From assembly GCA_021521415.1 (NCBI GenBank), contig JAIQDT010006472.1, positions 79,255-143,254 of the forward strand: a stretch of DNA of 64,000 bases. Reading direction: 5' to 3'. This stretch comes from Bidens hawaiensis (taxonomy: Eukaryota > Streptophyta > Magnoliopsida > Asterales > Asteraceae). Every line of letters starts with the position of its first letter. Position 1 is the stretch's first letter. The notes below the pieces were generated by a model. That model saw only the letters and a program-made list of their open reading frames with translations. It had not been told where the DNA came from and searched no databases. The position numbers were made by a program, and so were the translations under genes. Shown one piece after another: positions 45,579 to 56,083 of this stretch.

Positions 45579-45976
45579 TGTAGGTCCCTAGCGGGTAGAT
45601 CTAACAACGTCTTTGGATCAACCTAACTTAGTGCTAGCGGAAATCACACTAAGCAACCAAGAGGCCTCGGATCTAGAGATTATGTTCGGGTAAGGAAGTT
45701 AGTGAGAGAGAAAGAGAGAAAGAGAGACGAGAGAAGGAAAGAAAGTGTGTAATTAGTTTTTGGCAAAAAGGTTTTCTATTGATCAACCATGAATTGCTTT
45801 ACTTCTCATGACATGCTTCCTATTTATAGGGAAGCATGCATGAGAAGTAGATTACATCAAATGCCCAATGGGCTTTACAACATTATTTCTCTTGGGCCTA
45901 TTACATTCAATACTAACAACTAAAGTCCAAAACATATAATTACAATACAAAAGACTATAACAAAATGGGACTAACA
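45579..45976 (-). repeat. Element E 3' LTR
   Basis: 398 bp. The TATA box (plus TATTTATA, 45821-45828) sits exactly between the arms of an 18-bp inverted repeat (45802-45820 and 45830-45847). A (GAGA)-rich stretch lies at 45700-45740. The purine tract AAAGACGGGAGAT (minus strand) adjoins at 45977-45990. Confidence 0.95.
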
Positions 45977-45987
45977 ATCTCCCGTCT

Positions 45988-48900
45988 TTAGTATTGGAAC
46001 CCGTCGGTGTCATAATCCAGCCAGCCATCCTCGGGTAGTGGAAGTTCAACAACTCTTCTAACAAATTTGTTGAAGGCTTCCACTATCCGGTCTTTGTTCT
46101 GACGACCGATGTCCTCGACGGGTCCCAGGGGTGAATTGTAGAGCTTCTTGATATCTTCTATATGCAACCCCATTAGCTCATGCTCGTCAAATATGCGAAT
46201 CTCAGGCAGATCTTTGCAGCGTATGACGGCCTCCCTTGTTGTGTTGTCAAATTCCCAACCTGTGAAGTCTCGGAGGATGTTGGGAATAAAGGGCTCTCCA
46301 TGGTAGATGATATGACAATTCTTTGGTGCCCTGTATCTCCACATGGTTCGTGGCTCTCCGGTGGCTGGGTCTATTTCTCTTGGGTTCTTGTACTTCCGAC
46401 CCTTATTTGGCTCAAACTCCTTGTAATCTACCTTCGACTGTCGATGAAGATAATCTGGGATCCAACTATCCAGAGTGCTCCCAACCGCACCATGACCTAG
46501 AGCTTTTCTAAGATAATTGAGGTCAAGCTCTGGTAGTGACTTCAGCTCAAGATGGTTGAGATAAATCAGATCACCACTATATCGCCTAATCGCCCAACAT
46601 GTGTTCTCCTTATTATACTTTGCATATACAATCAGCGAATTATCGTGGTAAGGATAGATGAGATCGCGGGCGCATGCACGACTTGACACTATATGATTCT
46701 TTCTCTTTCTCTTTAGTGGTTCCTGTGTCAAGTCATCAGTTGGAGTGGAGACGGGATCAGCAGCAGGAATCACTGTAGTCTGAACTTGAGCAGGAGGAGT
46801 ATCAGGATTTGGTGAGTAATTGATGCAATCGTCTTCAACCCTCGCCTCCATATTCTGATCAATAAGTTGCTCCAAGTTCTTTCCTGCTTCGATAAGGTCA
46901 TCCATAGCACCTGCAAAGTCATCAGGAAATAAATCTTTATACATGTCAGTAATCTGTGTGTCGTGTTCCCTGACTTTGCCAGTAGAGTCGTGAGCAACAG
47001 GGTCTTGAACATCATGTTGAGCTGGTGGAGGTGATTGAGTGTTAGCTCCACCTCCACCTCCTGCTGCCCCAGCCCCTCCGTCTCCACCTGCTCCACCTTC
47101 ATCATCATTATTGTCATCTTCATCAAAACTATCATAAACTTCATCATCGTCGTTATCTTCTTCCTCATCATCATCTTCTTCATCACCATCATCATCACCA
47201 TCATATCCACCACCAACACCGCTAGACTGGCCATCCTGGTGTACTAACCGACCAACAGTCGCCTCTCCTTCAGACACAACAGCCTGAACTCCTCGCACGG
47301 TCACAGAAGGACCTGCGGTAGGTTGTGAACCACCGACTTGAGAAGTCTCACCAGACCTTCTCCAAGTCCCAAACACAGCGTCAAGCCTATCCTCCAGACC
47401 ATGAAATTCATCTTCTTGAATGCCCATGAGGTCTGAGGCCGCATGGTACTTACTCACCATGTCTTCATTCGTCTTGAGCTGTAGCTCATTCAGACGATCT
47501 TGTTCCCTGATCTTTTCTTGTATGGCCTCCATTTCTGCTCTGAGTGTATCGAGAGAGGCGGAGGAAGCAAGCTGATTTTCCAAATTAGCAACTCTTGAGT
47601 TTGTAGCTTCCTTTTCAACATCCCACCTTCTCGTCGCATCTTCGATCTTCTTGTTTACACTAGATCTGAGAGCACTAGCACTTGGTAAGTTTCTTTCAAG
47701 TGTAGTCAGCCTATCTCCAAGTCTTGTGTGATCTGCTCTCAGATTAGCATTCTCAGAGGTCTCACGGTTCATTAACGCTTGTAGATTCTGGATTTGGGTG
47801 TGAAAGGTGTTTGTCAACAATCTTTGATTTTCAGCAAGAGCGTCACTTGTCTCCTTCTCTTCTTCCAACACCCTTATCCTTTCCCTCAGAGCCGCCTTTT
47901 CTTCCTCATCCTCCAACGCCTTTTGCTTCATCTCCTTAATGAACTTGAGGAGCACAATTTCTCTTTCCTCCCTCTTAGCGTTGGATTCCTCCAGTGCGAC
48001 GATCCTATCAAGGATAGGATCGGCGTACACTAGAGGTGTCGAAGACATCCCTCGGGAGATGTGTTTGGGTGAGATAATGGTGGATGGTGGGGTGGTGGTC
48101 GTTATGGGTGGTGAGGTTGTTGGCAAAGGTAGGGTGATGGCTTGGGTAAGGATTGGTGAAGTTATAGTGGTGGGTGGTGTTGGTTGTGTTGTAGATGGTG
48201 TGATAGTTTGGGTTGGGGAAGTAATGACGGTTTTGCTCCATAAGCTTGTTGTTTGTATTGGTGAGCTGAAAACTGATGAGGTGAATATGGATGAGGTTGG
48301 TTAGGTAGGTGGTGTTGAGACTTGAGAAGGTTCGGGTTGGGTTTGTTGTTGTGCTGGTGAGTGTGGTAAGGAAGGTATTTGGGGTAGGAATGTTGAAATT
48401 GGTTGGTCTGTTGGTGAGGGTTCAGGTGAGGATTCTGGTGAGTCATGAAGTAGAGTCTTGGTTTTCTTGGCTTTGGTTTTCTTTCTGGTTTTTGGTGGCT
48501 TGTAGGCAGGGATTTGTATCTTGGTTACGTCTAGTGTTTTGAGGGCTTGGGCCAGGGCTTCTTTGTTGATTTTTGGTTGGTCGGAGGGGTTGTCTTGTAA
48601 GGGAGACTTGACAAGAAACTTGGTTGACTTCTGGGAGTCTCCAAGTCTCCTCAAGCGCTTCAGGTGCGGCTGGTCTTTTTCTTCCTCCTCAAGTTCTATA
48701 ACTTTGCCCTTTTCAGCAACTTTCCTCTTCAAGTCATCCTTGGCCTTTATTCGATCCTCGGCCGGCTCATCACTGGAATCTTGTTCACCTTCAACTTCGG
48801 GTTCATCATCATTGTCACCCTCAGCAGACACCTTTTCCCTAGCAGGCTCTGTCTCCTCAAATAGACCAAACTTAGGACCCGGCCTTGGTCCTTGATACTG

Positions 48901-49656
48901 ATGCCTCCTCCCTTTGGTGCTCAGCAACACACTGAAAACCGAAGTTTTAATCTCATTCACATGGTACGGCTCAGGAAGTGACTTCTTGTCCTTGGCCTTT
49001 TTGGTCCCCGATCGTGGAACATCTGGAATTAGATCGTCTAAAAGTAGCTACACGAATCTCGGGTACATGAGCCATGTAGCACCACTCTTGATGTTTCCCA
49101 GCATGCACAAGAATATCCTTCGAGAGTAGTTGAACTTCTCTCTGTTAGTCAATGCAGACATAATACGAACCCAGTCTGAACTCATACTATCGAATCCTCC
49201 ACGAATATCAGTCAGACAATGGGTGACTATGTGGAATAAAAACCTCCAGTATGGTAGAAGATGACTCTTTTCGAGGCTCCTCCATTCCGTGTCGTATCCC
49301 ATATGTTCAACAAAACCAACCAGCTTCTTCTTGTTTCCCCTTTCATATGTATGATCTGGCTGGTCAGCAATCTTCAATACCCGTCTAATGTCTGCTTCTG
49401 AAATAGTCAACTCCTGCCTTGCTACTGTTGTTGTAAACGATAGAGAATCATCGGTAACCTTGGCAAACGCCCAGAAGTCCAGGATCCATTTATAGTAAAC
49501 AGCTGGATTGGCGGTGATAGCATAGGCAAGGGGTGATTGCTTGAGCCCCTTGACCATGGAGGTAAATACTTTGTCTGCCTTTGCCTTTGGCAACCCGAGA
49601 GCACAAAAATTATTATGACCCTGAAAGTTAAACCAAGAGATCATGAGAATCATCAT
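45988..49656 (-). pseudogene. Element E third frame (ORF3), envelope position, unknown function
   Basis: A single frame runs from about 49620 to 45988, interrupted only by TAG at 49050-49048 and TAA at 48303-48301, both consistent with C-to-T changes of Gln codons. N-terminal domain (49620-48960): YAITANPAVYYKWILDFWAF, ISEADIRRVLKI, SHLLPYWRFLFHIVTHCL, NYSRRIFLCML and WLMYPRFV. It resembles uncharacterised proteins common in Asteraceae annotations. Then follow a Lys/Glu/Pro-rich linker, a Ser/Thr/Pro stretch, a long coiled coil (about 48050-47400), an Asp/Glu run (47240-47100) and a conserved C-terminal part (RACARDLIYPYHDNSLIVYA, GEPFIPNILRDF). I see no signal peptide or membrane segment, which argues against a classical envelope protein. 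A 3' splice site (TTTCAG/GGTCAT) at 49621 suggests an upstream exon. Confidence 0.7.
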
Positions 49657-49924
49657 TGAGAAACAAAGTAAGTAAATAAGATATATACATAAGCATTAAG
49701 TATTTACATATTATAATTTGAAAAAAAAATTATACATTTTAGTTTGAACAAGGTGATAAGTTAGTTTTAGTATGTTCACAAGTCAATTTGTCTACAATGT
49801 ACAAAGATTAAGTCCAAAACAGTCCAAGAGTCCAAATAGTTCATTGGTTCAAAAACAGTCCAGTAGCTTCAGGTTTAAGATTCTGAAAATTTTCCTAAGT
49901 GTTGGTTTTTCGCATGTGGTCTTA

Positions 49925-50116
49925 TTTCGCTTCGCATGGAGTCATGCGAAACAGAAATACGTTTCACTTCGCATGAGGTCAAGCGAAGCGAAACAGAAAT
50001 ATGTTTCGCTTCGCATTAGGTCAAGCGAAGCGAAACAGAAATATGTTTCGCTTCGCATGAGGTCAAGCGAAGCGAAACAGAAATATGTTTCGCTTCGCAT
50101 CACCAGGCGAAGCAAA
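49925..50116. repeat. Tandem hairpin array before ORF3
   Basis: Units start at 49925, 49962, 50004, 50046 and 50088, so the spacing is 37 then three times 42 bp. Each full unit has arms TTTCGCTTCGC and GCGAAGCGAAA around a 10-base loop (ATGAGGTCAA), then ACAGAAATATG. The arms are exactly complementary in the inner units, so each unit can fold into an 11-bp stem. Confidence 0.92.
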
Positions 50117-50559
50117 AAACCCATCCATGCGAAAACCTGTACTTAGCCCCTTTTGATCCTCCTTTTTCTTTTCACATGGTCGCCTAGATGCGAATTAAGT
50201 TTCTGGAAAGTTTAAGCCTGAACCTCCATTGTTTACTTGGTCAATTTGTCCTTAGAACATCTGAACAAAAACCTAAATCTACAAACTTTACATAAACAAC
50301 CCTAACTCTAATAATTAATGATGATATTCAAGATCAATAAGTCCAACAACAGATTATACACAATATATTAATCAATCTCATATGAAGATCAGCCGTAGAT
50401 CTAGCCGACGGTTCATCTGAACCGTCGTCTCGATCCACGAGAACCCAGAAACATGAAGATGAAAGGATTTATGGTGTTCTGATGTTATACCGAGGGTGGA
50501 TAACCTGGATTCAACAGCATAGTGAAGAATAATGAGGAGGATCGATGAAGAATTTGAAG

Positions 50560-50665
50560 AGATTTTAGGGTTTGAATATTTGAAGATGAGAGAGAAGAGA
50601 GAGTAAAAGATAGAATTGTTTGGTGAATAGTGAAAGATATTTTAGGTTTCCCTTATATATAGGGT
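50560..50665 (-). promoter_or_regulatory. Candidate internal promoter for ORF3
   Basis: The minus strand has CTATATATAAGG (50662-50651). About 30-90 bases downstream is a CT-rich leader (TTTACTCTCTCTTCTCTCTC), a typical plant 5' UTR. It lies about 1 kb before ORF3 and 1.7 kb after pol. This suggests a separate mRNA for ORF3 but is only a pattern match. Confidence 0.45.
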
Positions 50666-52385
50666 CAGCCTATCTCGCGATAAGGTCAAAACACCGCGAG
50701 TATTCACCGAAAATACACTCTCAGTCCTCGGTTTTTAAAATAATTTGCATTTTCAAACCCGAAAAATATTTACCCACCGAATCCACGTAGTTGATTATTT
50801 ATAAGGGTTTCCTTTTGTTGGTCCATAAGCGATAACGTTTGCACGATCAATCTCTTTGTCAAAATAAAACTTAATAAAAAGAGACACTAAAATAAAGTCA
50901 AAAATAAAATTAAAATTAAAATTAAAATTAAGGATTAAATAAAATAAAATAAAATAAAATAAAATTTAAAATATTAAACTATGCAGATACTTAATATTTT
51001 AGAAAACAAAAACAAAACAAAATAAATTTATAAAATTTAAAACATTTAAAAAAAACAATAATATTAAATTAATTTACATAGATCTTTTCTTTAGTTAATT
51101 TACAAAGAACGATCACGACATGGAATCATATTGATTTGCAAAGCCCTAGATCGCATTTCCATTTTGAAATTATTGTGACACAATTTCATCATTGACTGTA
51201 GATATTGTCCTCCTTTTTAACTTGACAAGTGTTTTGATGCCAAAATGATACGTTTAAAGTACAATTAGACACGGTGCTTATGTGGTCCCCACTTACTCAG
51301 ACATGTTACTGATTCCATCATATCTTGGGCCTACTTTGTGTTAACATATCACCTCAACTTGACTTAAACCTTTCTTAGTTGATCACAGTTCTCTTATTAA
51401 CAAACTTGACTTATTGTACTCTGTACACATGACACTTTGTGCTTTGCACACTTGACTCGATCTAGAAAGATTAAAATAAAGCAGAATTTCAGGCTATAAC
51501 AATCAGGTCGGATAATACCATATTATCGCGCAGAGAAAGTCTAAGGCTTGAACAAAAGAAAGAAAATAAAACAAAGCAGAAGACTCAAGGCCTTAACAAT
51601 CAGATCTTGTATGACTACAAACGTAGAAAGTCCAAAGCTTGAGTCGAAAATAAATGAAGAAATAAAGCAGAAGTTAAAATTCCTAGGACTGACTCCTTTT
51701 CTGACTCTTTTTCTTTTGTTTTTCTGACTCTTTTGTTTTCTTTTTCTTGCTTTTCTTGACTTTTTTACTTGACTCTATTCTTGACTCAATGAAAATAAAA
51801 ATTGACATTGATTGTCATAAGACTACTGTGATTAGGTAAAGAGAGGCTTGGGTATAACATGTATAGTTACATTTTTGCCTTCATGAATATGACTTCACGG
51901 ATTCATGCAACCGCTTCTTAAACGTATAGCCACTAGTACCGGCAGGTATTTAGGTTTATATCATCCGACACTTACTTGTTTGTCAAGCCTACCTACACAT
52001 CTATGAATGACCTTGTAGCCTTTTGTTCTATTCATTTAACGTGCTAGAATCATTACAAACCAATGTACTATCACTTTCCAAAGAGTCAGATCAAATTCTT
52101 AATTGAAAATTTTAAAATAACCAACTCCCTCTACGAAGGAGCTCCCTCTAAGCAGGACACCACTTTTTGAATTTTCTTAAGTTTTTCTTAAATAGGAGTA
52201 AGAAAGAAATTAATGTTATATATAAAAATTAAAATCTTTTTGTTAAGTCAAGTGACTTGATTTTTGTTTTTCTAAAAGTAAATTTAAAATCTTTTTGGTG
52301 AGTTAAAGTTAACTCATTTTCTCCCTCTAAAAGTGTGACATATTTGGAAAATATTTACAGTTTTAAAAAACCTAAAAGATAAGAT
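50666..52385. other. Element E spacer between pol and ORF3
   Basis: It contains three CTCCCTCTA words (52125, 52142, 52321), which read TAGAGGGAG on the coding strand, like a copia purine tract. A pyrimidine-rich stretch lies at 51690-51790, with TTGACT/CTGACT repeats, and AAATTAAAAT/AAAATAAAAT repeats at 50910-50965. No coding frame is supported. Confidence 0.7.
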
Positions 52386-53915
52386 TTACTCAAAAGAGAT
52401 CATGCCCAATAACTCAACGAGAAAAAAAAATCGGGCATGACTGAAAGCTTTAGTAAAGAGATCTGCAAAGTTATAGTCAGTATGGACCCTTTTTATGTCG
52501 ACAAGCTTACGATCATAACAATCACGAATAAAATGTATTCGGATGTCAATGTGCTTAGTCTTTGAGTGCTGGACCGGGTTTTTAACAATTGCAACGGCCG
52601 CCTCATTATCACATTTGATCGTTGATCCATAGAAATTCAAACCGTAATCCAGCAGCTGATGCTAGATCCATATCACTTGAGAGCATCAGCTAGACACAGC
52701 AATGTACTCGGCTTCTGCTGTGGAGGTGGACACAGTGACTTGTTTCTTGCACTGCCATGAGATCAACTGATCTCCCAGTAATTGACATCCACCAGATGTA
52801 GACTTTCTGTCCAAGTTGCATCCCCCATAATCACTGTCGGTGTATGCATGAAGTTCTAAAGGAGATTCCTTTAGATACCAAAGACCCAAACATGGTCTAC
52901 CCTTCAAGTATCTGAAAATACGCTTGACAGCCGTTATGTGGGATTCTCTCGGGTCTGACTGAAATCTGGCACACTGACAAACAGGGAACATGATGTCCGG
53001 TCTGCTTGCAGTAAGATACATCAAGAAACCAATCATTGACCTATAAAGGTGTTGATCGACTGGTTTTCCCGATGGATCAGGAGCTAGAACAGGTCGCATT
53101 GCGATTGGTGTCATGAATGATGATGAGTACTTGAAACCAAATTTCTGAACAATGTCTTGAACGTACTTTTCTTGGTGAATCAAAGTCCCGTCCTTCTTTT
53201 GCTCAACTTGTAAGCCCAGGAAGAAAGTCATCTCCCCTAAGGAACTCATCTCAAATCGCTATTGCATAACCTCATAGAACTCCTTGCACAGATCCTCATT
53301 CGTGGACCCGAAGATAATGTCATCGACATATACTTGAACCAGAATCAAATCACTGTTGACCTTCTTGACAAAGAGAGTTTGATCGACGACTCCTCTCTTG
53401 TAACCATTCTTCACTAAATGATCAGCCAGTGTGGCATACCATGCACGAGGTGCTTGGTGAAGACCATATAGTGCTTTGTCAAGGCGATAAACATGATCAG
53501 GATGAGTCGGATCATCAAAACCTGGAGGTTGACTGACATAGATCTCTTCTTTTACTTTCCCGTACAAGAAAGCAGTCTTCACGTCCATTTGATACACTTT
53601 GAAGTTCATGTACGAGGCGTATGCCAGAAAGATGCGAATTGCTTCCAGTCTGGCCACCGGTGCATAGACTTCATCATAATCAAGACCTTCACGTTGCCAA
53701 AAACCTTGTACAACAAGCCGGGCTTTATTTCTGATGATCACCCCCATGTCATCCTTTTTGTTTTGGAACACCCATTTCGTTTCAATCGGCCTTTTATTTT
53801 CTGGTTTCTTTACTAGCCTCCAAACATTCAGCTTCTTAAACTGTAACAGCTCTTCTTGCATGGCCTCTACCCAGGAGTTGTCTTTCAGTGCGACTTTATA
53901 GTCCTTGGGTTCCAC
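52386..53915 (-). pseudogene. Element E reverse transcriptase and RNase H
   Basis: Reverse transcriptase (53915-53262): [81 protein letters not shown] and the [10 protein letters not shown] active site. A TAG at 53261-53259 interrupts. The connection and RNase H follow in the same frame (GEMTFFLGLQVEQ; YTDSDYGGCNLDRKSTSGG; STAEAEYIAVSS). Two further stops (52688-52686 and about 52665) precede the final part (IKCDNEAAVAIVKNP; KHIDIRIHFIRD). The protein copies element RNA into DNA. All stops look like single-base changes, in keeping with a recent insertion. Confidence 0.93.
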
Positions 53916-54158
53916 CTGAGAAATAAAACAAGCAAAAAGACATCTTTTAATGTTACCGGAAGTACTACGTGTTTGGATGCCAGCGGGCGGATCTCCGATG
54001 ATGTTCTCAGTTGGATGTCGATGATGAATTGGCAGCTGTGGAATTTGGTCGACATGCTCGACTGGTGTGGCCTCAAGTTGGATGGTCAGGCTCTCTATGG
54101 GATGGAAGACAGGAGTCGCAGGGACAGAAACACTCGGTTGAGGATTAGTTCCATCTTC

Positions 54159-55800
54159 TTATGGTTCAACCAAATGTTCTGCAGCAATGGGACCTTCCCA
54201 TAGGTTGTCATAGAATGGAACAACAACAGCTGGAAAAGAAGTTGTGTCGGTGTTATCAGAAGTTTCATTCGGACTTGGTTCAACCTGCACACTTGATGCA
54301 TCCTCCTCCATTGCAAGACCTTGATTGTCTTCTTTTGAGGGAGGTGTGGGGACTGATTCCACCACACTCGGTTCTGTAGGAGGCAGATCTGCTTGATCGA
54401 CTTGAACATTTTGGTTGTTGTCGGCTGACATGTATGAGTCAGAATCTAAATCAGTCATGTCTTCAACAGCTTGCATTTCAGTGGTGTCGGCAGAGGGCTG
54501 CTCATCACCAACCGGGGCTTGTTGGTTAGCCATTGGTTGTACATTCAGTATGCGTGCAGCAGCAGCTATGTCAACATGTCCAAGAGCTTTCAAAACAGCA
54601 TGCATCAGGATAAACTGGTCATCCGCGGGTTGAACAGTTTGAGAAACAACAGGGGAAACCATTGGTGCAGCGGTTGTCACATACATTCCACGAAACTGCT
54701 TGAACAATCCTTCATAATCAAACATCCAGTCCGGACCATTGTGTGCATCAGTAGGGTTTAACTCTTGCCAATCAATGTTGAAGGACTCCAAGATTACCCT
54801 TGATTTCTTGTTATACACACGATAAACACTTTTATCAGCAGAATAACCAACAAAGTAGCACTCATCCACCTTTTCAGCAAACTTGGAGGTTGTTCCAACA
54901 TTGGTTTGGAGTATGGTACAGGGACATCCAAAAGTTCTGAAGAAATTTACCCTTGGCTTCGTTCCATAGAAGACTTCATACGGAGTCTTGTTCAGTCTTT
55001 TGTTTAGAAGCACACGATTCTGTGTAAAGCAAGCAGCGTTGATAACTTCACCCCAGAAAATCAATGGTAGTTTGGAATATGGGAGCATTGTTCTAGCGGC
55101 TTCCACCAAAGTACGGTTTCTTCTCTCAGCCACCCCATTTTGTTCGGGAGTGTAAGGTGCGCTGAGTTGATGAACAATTCCCTTGTTTTGACAGAATTCA
55201 TTCACCACCTTATTGCAGAATTCGGTGCCGTTGTCACTTCTGATACATTTCACCTTCTTATCAGTTTGATTCTCAACCAATACGATAAACCTGAGCAGAA
55301 ACTGTGACGTGTCATCCTTGTGCCCTAAGAGAAATGTCCAACTGAAACGCGAAAAGTCATCAGTAATAACCAGACAATAGGCTTTTCGACCTATTGCCAT
55401 TAGTTGAATTGGACCGAAAAGATCCATGTGCAACAACTGAAGAGTGGAATTTATGGAATTGACAAGCTTGGGTCTTTGAGGGAGTTTGTGTTGTTTGCAT
55501 TTAGAGCAAGATAAACATTTTTCAGCACAGTGAAAAGATTTTACTGGCAAACCCCTCACATGATCACCTTTAACCAACTTGTTCAAGTTTTTAAAGTTGA
55601 CGTGACCCAACCGTCGATGCCATAAGGATGAATCATTCTCCGAGGCCTTGGACATCAAGCAAGAAGCAGACCGCATGGAATAATTGCTTCTCATGTCCAG
55701 AATGTAGGCATCGTTGTGCCTCGGAGTACGCATCATAATCCATTCTTCAGGGACTTTAAAACCTGGTTTCAGAATTAGACATTCATTTTCAGTAAATAGG
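54159..55800 (-). pseudogene. Element E integrase
   Basis: The pre-integrase finger is SLWHRRLGHVNFKNL with CLSCSKCKQHK (HHCC). The catalytic core has LHMDLFGPI, VITDDFSRFSW, CIRSDNGTEF and SAPYTPEQNGVAERRNRTL, with the DDE residues in place. TKPRVNFFRTFGCPC and the Val/Tyr-rich C-terminal segment follow. The frame is open for 525 codons (55736-54159), with an acidic, Pro/Ser-rich linker (54650-54200) leading to the reverse transcriptase. Confidence 0.93.
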
Positions 55801-55823
55801 GTTTAAAATTTCTTATCACAGAT

Positions 55824-56047
55824 CTAAGAGACGCTGAGCAGGTTGTGGTTGAGCTGCTCCACCAGATTGACTTCATCGAATGTCAAAGTGCCATTCGAGA
55901 CCTTCCCTTGTTTCGTTATCTCTCCTCCAATGTCACCGGCAAAAGAAACGTGACCACCGTTGAATGGTTTGATATCGAACAACAGCGATTCGTCTCCTGT
56001 CATGTGTCGGGTGCAGCCACTGTCCAAGTACCAAATGCTGTTGACAG
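55824..56047 (-). pseudogene. Element E protease
   Basis: LDSGCTRHMTGDESL contains the D-S-G catalytic motif of copia aspartic proteases. The region ends LVEQLNHNLLSVS at a stop (55824). It is separated from gag by a stop at 56086-56084 and a frame change near 56065, so Gag-Pol would not be made as one chain. Confidence 0.88.
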
Positions 56048-56083
56048 GCCGTCCAAGTTGACCCTATACACACGAAGAACCAG

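Noticed and set aside
46180..47247. Plus-strand frames opposite ORF3, including one over the acidic repeat
   Set aside because: They mirror the codon structure of the minus-strand gene; Ile/Thr runs reflect the antisense of Asp/Glu codons.
45988..49656. Calling ORF3 a viral envelope protein
   Set aside because: Position fits, but I see no signal peptide, membrane anchor or cleavage site.
49925..50116. Regular repeats resembling a CRISPR array
   Set aside because: Units are contiguous with no variable spacers, they lie inside a plant retrotransposon, and no cas genes exist nearby.
49942..50124. 60-codon frame of repeated RSETYFCFASLDLM units
   Set aside because: It is the translation of the hairpin array and has no independent support.
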